NCBI GenBank assembly: GCA_016808115.1 | Contig: JAEQBH010004661.1 | Coordinates: 1 to 64,000 of the forward strand | Direction: 5' to 3' | From: Tetrastigma voinierianum | Lineage: Eukaryota; Streptophyta; Magnoliopsida; Vitales; Vitaceae | Length of the DNA: 64,000 nucleotides | Part shown: one piece after another, positions 35,181-45,822 of the stretch | How positions within the stretch are numbered: position 1 is the stretch's first letter | Layout of the letters: each line of letters starts with the position of its first letter | Notes under the pieces: generated by a model | Database searches by the model: none | Told to the model about the DNA's origin: nothing | Seen by the model: the letters and a program-made list of their open reading frames with translations, nothing else | Position numbers and translations under genes: made by a program

Positions 35181-36891
35181 CCACTCATTCATTCTTTGGG
35201 TCCTAGGTAGTCATATGATCATATCTTTCAAGAGATTCTTGTTCCTATGAATCATCTTTACTCAGAAATTGGAATCATTCCAATCGGATCTTCCAAACTC
35301 AAGTTATGGCATTTTCATGCCAACTAGTCAGTTTACCGATTTTACCGAGGGACAGTTTGAAATATTTATTTTCCAGTGCCTTGTCTTGATATTTGACACT
35401 GATCTTTATAATCCTTTAAATTTAAGGTGCTAAGGGTTCTATTCAACTGAATCACCTGACCTTGAGCACGGACCTCAAGTTAGCGTCCAAATAACCCTGA
35501 CTATTTATGTTCAAAGTTGGAACTTAATTTGGCTTGCACATGGTCCCACTTTGAGTAATTTTTGGGCTATCTAGAGTCAGAATTTGAGATACTTATTAAA
35601 TATGGTTTGTTCTCTTGAAGTCTATTTTAAGTGGCCACTTGAATCACTCATATTGATAAGAAATGAGGAAGTTATGGCCAAAATACAAAAAACTGGTCAG
35701 AACAGGAAAACTGCATCAAAGCTGTACCTGGCACAATTTGTACAAGCTCAAGTCTTGCACGGCACAACTTGGCCAAAAATGACTGTGTCCAATTGTACTG
35801 GTACAACTCACGTTGTACCGTACAATTCACCCGAAATTGCCCAGAATGGGTATTTTCTCCCATTTTTCATGCCATTTCATCCATAGATCAATTCTATACT
35901 TCAAACACCCATCTAAATCATTTCATATGTCTCTTGACATCTCTTTTCTACTCAAATCCTCTTCAATTTTTTATCATTTCTCACAAATCTCCATGAATTT
36001 CCCCCTAACATACAATCCCCTCTAATATGGGCTTCACAACCCATACATAATTCAAACTGTTGATTTGTTAGGTTTATTCTAAACCCACCAATTACTTGTC
36101 ATTTAACCTTGAATCCAATCTAAAAGAGGAATTCTATAATCATCTTGTGCCATATGGGATTTTACCCACCTTAATTTCCATAAATTTTGGGTTAAGATGG
36201 AACCCTAGCAAAACCCCAAGTTTGGGGAAGATAATAATCATAGCAATCCAAAGATCCATGCCAAATCTCATAGAATTCATAATCAAAATGAGTTTCCATA
36301 CAAAAATCCAAAGTTCCATACCTTGGCTTGCTTGATCTCCTCCATCTTATTCTTCTTCCTCTTCTTCTCTCTTTTCCTTCTCTTCTCTCCCTTCACGATT
36401 TGATCCCTCACAAATGAGAGACCACTTGTCTTTATAATCCAGATTTTCTTAGGCCTTGTTTGGCCCTCAAAACTCCATTTTTTTGGGTTAACTTTGTTTA
36501 TTTGCTTTTCGCGCCCCTTCCTACTCTTGGCCATTTATATTTCAATTTCCTTTTATTATCTTTTGGCCTCTAGTCTTTTCACATTAGGACTTTTAAGCCC
36601 CTTTCTTTGGAACAATTACAAAATTGTCCTTAATTCTTGAAATTTCCAAGTCTCTCATTTCCGTGTTTCGCATTCAACTCACGAAACATTCAAATCAGGC
36701 TTACAAAATACCCTAAACATGTCGAAAACGGCTAGGGTATATTTCGGGGTGTTACACAAGGTCACTACTAACTCCAGGTCTATATTGAAATCTTGGATTA
36801 ATATAATATGCTACAAAAGTGATTTAGAATTAGTATGTGATAAAAGGAAAATAATACGCATTAAAAGTGAATATGATATTGAATAGTTTAC

Positions 36892-36935
36892 CTGCTGTAT
36901 GAAGAGGATGTTTGAGGGTTTTATCCCAACGATCT
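36892..36935 (-). pseudogene. hAT transposase exon C, distal end beyond LTR insertion
   Basis: It reads DRWDKTLKHPLHTAG followed by the splice donor GTAAAC (36886-36891). The RWD..L..PLH.A motif directly follows the MEQ-type residues in plant hAT transposases, so this 44-bp piece is the continuation of the exon cut at 38893. The rest of this piece (36757-36891) is intron sequence. The LTR array sits in that intron. Confidence 0.85.
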
Positions 36936-38892
36936 TGTGACACCCCAAACCCGGGGGTCCGTTGCATACTCGTCAACCCGCGGAATACAAGTGGATGTCG
37001 GGTTACCCGACGCCACTTCAAAAGAATGGGCAGAGTCTCCTTTGTACGAGAAGTTCTACCCAAAGCAGTCCAATATAATCACAATGATACAAATATGGAT
37101 AAAAACCACTGGGCTCATACTACAACATCCATAAAAACATACCGACTATATCCACAATGCAAGTAGCTCAAATGTTTTACTTTATACAACATATATTAAA
37201 ATACCGGACTTAATACATGTAAACATTAACAAGCCAAAAGCCATAATCCCGCTTCTTCTAAAGCGCCTCAGACAAGCCGTCCCTCGCACGCTCCCCCGTA
37301 CTTGTAAAATAGTATCCTCGACAGGCGTAGCTAATGCCTCGCAGGTAATCACCATATAGGCTACTCCACCTAAGTGCAATGCAATGCTCCAAAATAAACA
37401 CACATTCAAGCAATGGCATGATCCTACTTTAAATGTCTACATGCCCAACTCGCATCCCCGAGTCTCACCGAATTTCTCTCACTGGGCTAAGCCTTGTATG
37501 AGAATTCATTGCTTTGTTAGTGGACAACCTCCGATGTATATATATATATCAACTGGGGCCGCCTCCGACATTGATATATTACGGTTTTTATGACTACCCT
37601 CCGATGAATATCAATTGGGCCGCCTCCGACGCACATTGATATTTTTAATTGACTAATCCGATAATAATATTTTTAGACAACCTCCGAACCATTTACTCTA
37701 GGACTCATCCCATGCACTCACTCCTAAGGCTCTAGTGCCAATGAATAAGATACTTAACGACGTATTTCAATTCCAATACAGTTTAATCTTACATGTAAAT
37801 ATATAAACATGCATATATTTACGAAATATCTAATTCACACAATCATAAGTTATGTAAATTCTCATTTCATTCATCAAAATTAGCTCACTTGGGCTAATGA
37901 TCAAACAAGAGTAATTCCATTTAAATCACTCAACCAAACACATATTTCACAAAATAATTTGATCGATCGTTTCGGGAACAAGAAAAACCCCTACACTATT
38001 CCTTTCAAAGACACTTATTGTCTACTTGGTGAACTCCAGTTTCACGGCCATTTCGACCTTATACACATCAAAGCATCATTCATAACACAAATTTGTACCA
38101 TAAATAACTCCAGCAATGGGTGGATCGCCTACACCGCCCACATGGGTTTCAAAAATCCAACACGTCGGTTCCAAGGTTTGGGACCGATCAAACGGCCCCT
38201 CACGGCCTCATTCAACTCAAACATTAACAAGGTACTTAAACGAAGAATAAAACCCAAGTAGGGAGAAACCCCTACCTCTCGGAGTTTGAGGAAACTCCCT
38301 AAATCCGGTACCCACGCGAAGCCCTCTCCGCAGAGCAAGCCTTCTTGTCTGGGAAGATCGCCGACGGCCAGATCGTTCGTAAAACCTAGAGAGAAGGAAG
38401 ACACTCTCTCTAAAAAAATGAGATCCAAGCTTCCTGTGCAAGACTCCCCTCCTCTCACGTTTTTCTCCCTTTTTGCTTTTTGAAGAGGATGACATTATTC
38501 CTCTTTTGTCCTTTTCTAACTTAAAACAATTCCAAAAATGACATTTATGTCTTTCTTTTCCCAGTTTTGACATTCGGCACTATCTCGGCCTTCCATTTTC
38601 ATCTTTTCTCTACTCATACCACTTATGGCACATGAGTACTTGTTATATGTGACTTTCTGTCAAGGTCAGAATTTGTTTTACTAAGACCCGAACCACGCGA
38701 TGCCTCAAAGACGCAAATTCGACCGCCTCGAATTCAACGAAATTTACGTGCTAGCTAGATTTTATGAGACCCATTCCAACGGTGAACCGCTTTTGTCATC
38801 TCGTATCTAGAGAATAAATTACGATTTTAATCGAAATTTAAATTTCATAACCGAATTACGATTTGCCCTTCTTTCCCATAAATTGAATTTCT
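36936..38892 (-). mobile_element. Type-A LTR inserted in hAT exon C
   Basis: In reverse complement it ends GGTTTGGGGTGTCACA at 36936 and runs to a start near 38892, where the first ~11 bp (TGTAAGACCCG) and probably the target duplication have been lost. It contains CGGAGG-type repeats (37500-37690), the hairpin/donor-like motif (38258-38280) and the LTR head (38735-38815). No interior remains. It splits the hAT codons MEQ/DRW. Confidence 0.85.
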
Positions 38893-39768
38893 GCTCCATG
38901 ATCTCGCAAAATTTTTTTACCCATTCTTTAGCTTTGAGTGCATGTAAATTTTGCTTCATCACTCGATTCAACTCATACACAAATGGCATTGTTGGGATGA
39001 TTTCGGAATCAACAATGCGAAGAACTGTACATAGTGCTTCATAGATTAACACTAGGTTAGAGACATTCTCCCAATATGGATGATTAAACATGAGTCCTTC
39101 AATCTCACGTCCAATGGTCGTTCGACTAAGCTTGTGAGAAGCCCATTCATCACTAATAAAGATCTTCTTCAAATCAAATTTCTTAAGACTCATAGTATGT
39201 ATGTAATTTGTCAGCAAATCTTGTTGCCTCTCGACGCACAATATCTCCACCACAACCTTTCTCATTGCTGCGCTAAACCAAACCATGATTAGATGTTGGT
39301 ATCTTTTCGTGCATTGGTAATCAAGTCGAAAACACTTTCTCATTTACCAATATCTTCAAACATAAGGTCGATGCAATGTGTTGCACATGGAGTCCAATAT
39401 AAATTGTAATTCTACATTAACAATTTCCCAGCCTTCACAACTGCTACTCCATTGTCTATAACAATTTGCACAACATTTGTTTCACCAACTTCCTTTATCA
39501 CGTCCTTCAACAAACCACAAATGTATTTGTTGTCTTTGATATTATCCGATGCATCAACAGACTTAAGAAAAATTGTGCTTCCTTTACAATATACCATGAA
39601 ATTAATGATACGACTTCGTGGGGACGGGCCCATCCATCACACAAAATTATGCACTCATAGGTCTTCCATTTCTCCCTTTAGAGATTCACATAATCTTCCT
39701 TGTCTTTATACTCCATATCTAAATATTGTTTTGGATTTCATATGGAGAGGGTGGTTCTATTCTCATGC
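38893..39768 (-). pseudogene. hAT transposase exon C: DUF659 core
   Basis: The exon starts after acceptor TTGTAG with MRIEPPSPYEIQ and MEYKDKEDYVNL. Next comes the DUF659 core: CDGWARP, INFMVYCKGSTIFLKSVDAS, GLLKDVIKEVGETNVVQIVI and DNGVAVVKAGKLLM. Then NYNLYWTPCATHCIDLMFED, TRFATNYIHTLSLKKFDLKK (partly frameshifted), FISDEWASHKLSRT and IPTMPFVYELNRVMK follow. It ends in KFCEIMEQ, where an LTR interrupts it. These are RNase-H-like fold segments of hAT transposase. The frame contains stops after 39420 and near 39690, plus frameshifts, so it is dead. Confidence 0.9.
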
Positions 39769-39856
39769 CTACAAGTTAAAGTAAATAATAATATGGTTTG
39801 CAACTATAATGTAAGATAATAATTTTATTAGAAATTGAAAACGGATTTTCACATAC

Positions 39857-40122
39857 CAACTTGTTGTGCACCAACAAGCATGCTTTTGAAGTGGTGAGAG
39901 TCTGCTTTGTGAGGCGCAACGCTCTCATATATGAAGAATTTACTACTTAATCGGCCCATTGTTTCTTTGATTGCACTTCCTTTAAAAATATTTTTAATAC
40001 TCTTTTGTCTTGCTACCGAAGATTTGTATAATGATTGAGCAAGAGGTGGTGATGGATCCGATTGTCTCACACTTTGAGATCTTGCACCCACTCGACCTGC
40101 TGGATGTGATTGTGAAGGTCAC
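39857..40122 (-). pseudogene. hAT transposase exon B
   Basis: The open frame reads GARSQSVRQSDPSPPLAQSL then YKSSVARQKSIKNIFKG, IKETMGRLSSKFFIYESVAP and KADSHHFKSMLVGAQQVG. This is the segment just before DUF659 in plant hAT transposases. A splice donor G|GTATGTGA follows at 39856, and an acceptor-like TAG occurs near 40123. The 88-bp intron 39769-39856 joins it to exon C, giving QQVG-MRIEPPSPYEI across the junction, which is what the family shows. Confidence 0.85.
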
Positions 40123-40189
40123 CTATTGAAATTATATATATTAGAAATGTTTTTAAACTGCTTATACTATAATGAATTTAAGTTAAAGA

Positions 40190-40693
40190 TTTATCATTCT
40201 TTCTTTGTCTCATAAACCCTTCTTCATTGGCCGACCGATTCAATCAAATTTTCGATGCACGATGATGTTCGCCGATAGTCAACTCGCTCGTTAGGGTTCA
40301 TGTCAGTCGAATACATATAGACATCATCATCTTCCTCCTCATTTTCCTCAATATCATCATTACCATCATCAAAGAGATGTCTATGGCTATCACCCATTAT
40401 GCCTCGTAGTTCAGCTCGAATTTCTTCAATATTTGCAGCTTTCTTTGCTTTAGCTTTATTCCTTCAACCAAAAGTTGTCTCATTTCTTTTAACTCGAGTG
40501 CACATTAGACACTCTTTGCCTGGAAAGTGGGATCTGTATGTGATAAGTGAAATTTAAACCGAGTAACTCCCCTACTTTTAATTACCATACCACAAAAATT
40601 GAATATGGTGTCATTTCTATTTCCTTCAATAGGTGTACAATATTTCCAAGCAGGATCACGACCTCCAATATTGCTTCCACTTCCACCATCCAT
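40190..40693 (-). pseudogene. hAT transposase exon A: BED zinc finger and acidic linker
   Basis: The likely start is the ATG at 40693 (MDGGSGSN). DPAWKYCTPIEGNRNDTIF and NFCGMVIKSRGVTRFKFHLS follow, the BED-type DNA-binding finger typical of DUF659-class plant hAT transposases. The first zinc cysteine of the usual CNYC pair reads F (TIFNFC), so one ligand is lost. After a stop/frameshift near 40507 another frame continues with NKAKAKKAANIEEIRAELRG and a long acidic run (DDDVYMYSTDMNPNERVDY), both standard in this family. The exon ends near 40190; the exact splice site is unclear. Confidence 0.8.
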
Positions 40694-40769
40694 CCTATAA
40701 ACTTCAATAATTGTAATCAATTCATATTCATTATCTCAATCTAAATATAAAGTTGCATCAATTCATATT

Positions 40770-41460
40770 ACATTAATTAACAAATTTTTATATTTCATAT
40801 TTATAATCTCACCTAATATAAAGTTGCATTAATTATTATAGTTAAAGAAAATGTGTTTTGCTATTAATTAATAATTTATTATATTTCATATTCATAATCG
40901 TGAATTCAAGTCTAAAGTTATATTAAATATCTAAATGTATATGGATATATGTTCATATTTCATACACTAACAAATTTTTATATTTCATATTCATAATCTC
41001 AATCTAAATATAAAGTTGTATTAATTATCATGTTAAAGAAATGTGTGTTTTTACATTAATTAACAATTTATTATAATTCATATTCATAATCGTAATCTAA
41101 GCCTAAAGTTATATTAAATATCTAAATATACATAATATATGTTCATATTTCATACAATAATTAACAAATTGTTATATTTCATATTCATAATCTCACCTAA
41201 ATATAAATTGCATTAATTATCATAAGCAAGAAAAGGTGTTATATTAACAATTTATTATATTTCATATTCATAATCGTAATCTAAGTCTAAAGTTATATTA
41301 AATATCTAAATATACATAATATATGTTCATATTTCATACAATAATTAACAAATTTTTATATTTCATATTCATAATCTCAATCTAAATATAAAGTTGCATT
41401 AATTATCATAAGTTAAAGAAAATGTGTTTTTACATTAATTAACATAAAATATAGATAATA
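40770..41460 (-). repeat. ~187-bp AT-rich tandem repeat, about 3.7 units
   Basis: The unit includes ATATTTCATATTCATAATC, TAAAGTTGCATTAATTATCA, TTTATTATATTTCATATTC and ATATATGTTCATATTTCATA. GTTCATATTTCATAC recurs at about 40951, 41141 and 41325, giving periods of 190 and 184 bp. It lies in the 5' non-coding part of the hAT, upstream of the BED exon. 41461-42074 is further AT-rich non-coding sequence with no recognised feature. Confidence 0.88.
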
Positions 41461-42274
41461 TATGTTCATATATCATATTTATAATCTTAATCTAAATATA
41501 GACTTAAATTAAACCTTAATCTAAATATAAACTAAAATTAAATCTTAATCTAAATATAAACAATCTTAATCTAAATATAAACTTAAATTAATTATTAAAT
41601 TGCACAAATGTAAAAAAATTTAATTAATTAACATAGAAACATACCTTAAGTTGCAAAAGTATGCATTGAATGGAAGACTTGAACACCAAAAGTTGAAAAA
41701 AATATTATTCTCCAAGACTTTGCACAAATCAAGAATTGTTTGAGAGAGAATGGATGAGTTTGATATGAAAACTAGTGATTTTAAGGCTATTCAGAGATTT
41801 TTCTAATCAACCAGCCGCTTGGTCGGTCCCAAAATAAATGAATTCCCGCCATTGATTTTATTTCGATCAAATCGACACCAGATCTTGATCTAGCCGTTAT
41901 AAATCACCGCCTTTAGACTGTCAAATATTCAAAATCCACCTTTAGATAAAAAAATATAGCCGTTGGAATCAAAGGGATTGAAATATTGTCATCAGATCAA
42001 TAGGTAGTCATTGGAGATTTTGAGTTTTTGAGACGAAATCTCAGCCTTCCACATGTTCAACAATTCTAGCCATTAGATCTGGCCGATTTTTTGGCCGATA
42101 TATCAATAAAATTGCAAGAATCAAAGACCACAAAGAAGCCTCGTTTGTTCCATCGTGTTGTTTTCAGATCCGACATTGCGGTTCGGAGCATATCAAGAAC
42201 ATATCACCGATATGGGCCGATATTTTTCGATTTTTCTTTCATTCGACTTTCGTTTGCTGATATCGTGTCAGGAA

Positions 42275-42670
42275 TGTAAAACCCGAGAAAAATGTTAAAA
42301 CTATAATTTAAGTGGAAAATCTTGAATTTTTTTAGATCTCGGATGACGAAACGGACTTCACCGTTGGAATCGTCTCGCGAAATCTAGTTACCCCGTCGAA
42401 TTTCGTCAAATTCTGATACAATCATAATTTCACTTTTTTCGAGGCACCAAGAGTAACGAGTGACACTTGACAAATGTTGGATGGCTGGCAGGTCGCGTCA
42501 AATGGAGATAAGTCAAACAAAATTCTATGGTAGATCAGGTGGGATGCGTCACAACTTGAGAGGATGGAAACCAAATAATCGATGCCAAGAGTGACAAGTG
42601 AATCCAGTCGAACCAATGGAGAGGTGACATGTGGCAAGGAGGAGGACATCCCACTTGAGCATGTTGGAGC
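42275..42670 (+). mobile_element. E3 5' LTR (type B), segment 1
   Basis: It starts TGTAAAACCCGAGAAAAATG directly after the hAT 5' end and carries a well-kept head (42330-42395). The run to CATGTTGGAGC is continued at 44505 after a solo LTR. The uninterrupted equivalent is 54005-54240, where CATGTTGGAGCAAATCCGG is continuous. Confidence 0.88.
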
Positions 42671-44499
42671 TGTAAGACCCGAGAAAATTCCAATTTTATG
42701 AAAAAGGGTAAAATGGTCATTTCGGTAAAAATCCAAAATTTTTCTAGATCTCGGATGATGAAACGGACTTCACCGTTGGAATCGTCTCATGAAATCTAGC
42801 TACCACATTGAATTCACGACTCGAGACAATGGGATTTCACTTTTTCGAGGTATCTGCATCTGATGTCATAAAATTTTGATTTTGCAGAGACATGTGATGA
42901 GATAAAGTCACATATTACATGTACTCATGTGACACATGTATGATTGTATAGACGATGAAATGACCGCTTCTGATTGTATAAGGCCAAATAGTGAAAGGAA
43001 GGGACATGATGGGAATTAAATGAAATGTTAATGAGATAATAAGACCAACACTTGAATAGTTGTCTTCTCAAACAAAAAAAAAAAAGAGAAACATGCAGGT
43101 GGAAGAACTGATTACAAGAGGGCTTGAGTTTTTGAAATCTGCAGAGAGAAGTCATGGCCTTCTCTAGATTTCTACTATCTCTGACCGTTTGCTCTCAACG
43201 GAGCAAGAAGAAGTCGATTCCACGCGTGGGAGTGGCTACACGTGACACCGACGGTGGAGTCTGCCAACTCCAAGAGGTAGGATCTTTTCCAACTTATGAT
43301 ATTCTTAATATATTAGAAGCCATAGTTAGGATATTCTGAGTGTTTGATTTGAACCGTAAATTTCTGGCCTCAAAACCTTGAACCGGGAGCGGAGAAAATC
43401 CCAAATTTGGTGGTCGTGAACAGTGTCAACCCGAGGGTTTCACTGTTTACGTGAATAGTGACGTGATTTTCTTTGAATAGAAAATGTGTTGTGTTATTCA
43501 AATGAAATTGTTTGGTTTGCTAATTCAGCCCATGTGAGCTAATTTTGGTGTTATTGATGTGAATTTAATAACATGATTTATATGGATTAATTGTGTTAAT
43601 ATATACATGTTAAATATATTAGAATAAATTATTTGAAATTGGCATAATGCATTCCATATACACTGGGGCAACCTAGAATATTAAGTGTGAGTGCATGACA
43701 TGAAAGAAAAAAAAAACGAAAATGTTTGTGGAAATGAATTTTGATGGAAGATTTTCCGACACCGCTTTGAGAGTCATCCAACATATCACTTCTGATGAGG
43801 ACTATGACTATTTCGAGCGCATTCAGCCACTGCGAGGGTAGTCCAATGTATTTTAATTAATCGTAGCAAGTTTTGAGAACAAAGCTTTTATTTTGAAAAA
43901 TCGGATATTTTACTCAAGTTTCTAGCCAGCATATGTGAGGGAGTCTGGGTGAGAACTCTAGACATGGATCGGGCCGCGCAGACATTCGAGTAGGTTCATG
44001 TAATTGCTTGGATGTTTGTTTTTCCATGACATGTGCACTTAGGTGGGGAGTAACCCATGTAAAATTATCACTACCGGGCTTTGCTCACCCTGGCTGGAGG
44101 ATCACTATTTGTGCACAGGAGTGTGCATTTATAAAGGCGCCACAGAGGCCGCGCTTTTGTGAAGAAAGCCGACGGTGGTTTCGTATTGATTTTAGCAACA
44201 TGTATTAGAATTGTACTACTATGTTGAATTAAGAGTAATGTAAAACTCTTAAACCATGTAATATATTTGGTCGATATATATTTCAGGTATTAATGCAGGG
44301 GCTCATGGCCATTATTTTACCTCGCATGTATCTCAAGGGTCATTATAAACTGTTTGGGACAGGTTGTATTTAGGTAGAGCTCCCCGTACAAATGAGACTC
44401 TACTCGATTTTTCATGAGTGGTGTCAGGTTACCCGACATCCACGGTTATTCCGCAGGTTGATGAGTTGTCAACAGACCCCCTGGAAATGGGACGTCACA
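42671..44499 (+). mobile_element. Solo type-A LTR with perfect TSD GGAGC
   Basis: It starts TGTAAGACCCGAGAAAATTC and ends GGGACGTCACA, 1829 bp, flanked by GGAGC at 42666-42670 and 44500-44504. It contains a head (42745-42805), a GACACATG motif near 42928, AAGAGGTAGGATC (43273), GCACTTAGGTGGGGAGTAAC (44035) and GTAGAGCTCCCCGTACAAA (44373). It has no interior, so it is a solo LTR, younger than the type-B LTR it interrupts. Confidence 0.95.
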
Positions 44500-44504
44500 G
44501 GAGC

Positions 44505-45822
44505 AAATCCGGTGGAGAGGAGAATTAGAGGGAAAAATAAAGAGAGAGAAGAAGAAGGATGAGAGAAAAACTCCACCTTCTCTCTAGATTTGGCGACGAT
44601 CGGACCGCCGGCTTTCGTCGGAGCAAGAGGCAAAGTTCGTCCACGCGACGAGGGCTGCATGCAGAGACGAAAACTGGTGATTTACCAAGCTCCAAAGGTA
44701 GGGTTTTTCCTATTCGTTTAATTCTGTCTAAGAGCCATTCAATGGTTGAGGTGTTTCAAATGTAACGGCCGTGTATTTCAAACAAAACGTGAGAACAATG
44801 TCGGATTTTGGGATCAGGCTTTGTGACAATCTCGAATCAATCTCGACTCAAGCTAAACGGGCCTGGATTTAAATTTATGGACTATTTTCGACAGTTCGAG
44901 CTGAATTTTCGGGGCGCCCCGTAAAATGACTTTCGCTAATACTGGGTCCAGTAGCCGCGGTGTGTTATTGCTAAAATGAATAACATATTGGTTGTGTGAA
45001 AATCATGTTGTTACATGATCAATTGATGTATTAGCATGGATTGCTTGATGTTATGAATTATATTGTAGAAAAATATAATTGTTTATGAATCATGAATATT
45101 GTATGTATGAAATGGCATAATTGCATGTCATATGCACGGTAACATCGCGTCGGGTCGAGTGTGTGTGCATGGTAATGGTTATTCACCATCCTGAGACGTA
45201 TGAGTTTTAAAGTGGGACAGTCATTCAAAATTGAAAACTCACCGCGTACGATGTTAATCGTAATATGTTAATGAAGCCGGCCAAGACGGGCCGATCCCCC
45301 CCTGTGTGTGGGTGAAAGACTAATTCATGCGCTAAGTAGACATGATCACCGCAGAAAGACCGCAAAATGTTGAAAAGGCGCAATGATCCTACTGTAAACC
45401 AAAATGACGCGGCCCACAAATACATAACACACGAGATTTGGTAAAATTAAATAAATAGTGGAGGGTTGTCCAATGGGTTAAGTCGTTGGGTGAAATTCCA
45501 ATGATTGGTTTCACACTGGCATTAGCATGTGTGAGGGAGTCAGTCAAGATTCGGGTTATGGGCATGAGGAGTCTCATCTCATGCATGACATGATATATTC
45601 CATTTATGATTGTATTTTTTTGTATGGAATGTGGTATGATGTGTGTGTGTCATTGCATGTGCATTTAGGTTGGGAGTAACCTTGTAGAAAACTATCCACC
45701 GCATTACTTCACTCCCGTCATAAAATATTTTCAAACATTAGAGGTACAATCGAGGATGGAACACACACATCCAAGACCTGCGATAAGAAAAAGCCAGATT
45801 TTGCTTTGCCTTGCAATTTGTA
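44505..45822 (+). mobile_element. E3 5' LTR (type B), segment 2
   Basis: It continues with AAATCCGGTGGAGAG, the purine-rich tract, CCAAAGGTAGGGTTTTTCCT (44693), TATTCACCATC (45180), GGAGGGTTGTCCAATGGGTT (45461) and TTTGCTTTGCCTTGCAATTTG (45804). It breaks at 45822, where a foreign minus-strand LTR begins. The equivalent in the 3' LTR runs to about 55165. Confidence 0.8.

Larger units (their letters stand above)
24637..36756 (-). mobile_element. Non-autonomous LTR-interior-LTR-interior-LTR array
   Basis: Three direct copies of one ~3.8-kb LTR are separated by two ~0.29-kb interiors, inserted in the hAT intron. In minus-strand order: LTR 36756-32881, interior, LTR 32597-28731, interior, LTR 28428-24637. 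The ends are TGTAACACCCCG at 36756 and, at 24637, an end in CA (TGGACA). The flanks CAAGG (36757-36761) and CGAGG (24632-24636) match 4 of 5, as expected for one insertion event. No gag or pol remnants are seen anywhere in 12.1 kb. The LTRs are of a different type from A and B. Confidence 0.88.
32881..36756 (-). mobile_element. Array LTR copy 1 (5'-most)
   Basis: It starts TGTAACACCCCGAAATATAC (36756 downward). From the 5' end it contains a TATAAAG candidate (rc at about 36420), a GA-rich tract (rc of 36335-36385) and a conserved 1-kb block (35220-36330). Then come the 20-bp GTCGTAGCACCAACAGGAGT-type repeats (35020-35180), the hairpin-rich repeat field (33430-34920), a polypyrimidine-flanked block and the end AAAACGGGCGTAA at 32881. 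Confidence 0.85.
11753..42274 (-). mobile_element. hAT DNA transposon, split into five pieces by nested insertions
   Basis: One minus-strand hAT element accounts for 38893-42274, 36757-36935, 23957-24636, 14750-15099 and 11753-12742. In that order the pieces carry the BED finger, the DUF659 core, a splice donor, the dimerisation domain and the C-terminal tail, without overlap or repetition. Everything between is LTR retrotransposon. At 15099/23957 (DDE then NGN) and 12742/14755 (ARP then YRG) the codons continue exactly across the insertion. At 36935/38893 (MEQ then DRW) a few bases have been lost. Both outer ends touch LTR termini, so the terminal inverted repeats and 8-bp target duplication are not seen; GATATATCG-rich subterminal sequence occurs at both ends (12070-12190, 42075-42270). 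Confidence 0.85.

Noticed and set aside
36283..36534. 83-residue Lys/Arg-rich minus-strand frame (also 27919-28209)
   Set aside because: It spans the GA-rich leader of the array LTR; the frame differs between copies and has no recognisable domain.
38129..38573. Two overlapping ~110-residue minus-strand frames in the LTR at 36936-38892
   Set aside because: They cover the leader/hairpin part of a type-A LTR; equivalent frames are not kept in the other type-A copies.
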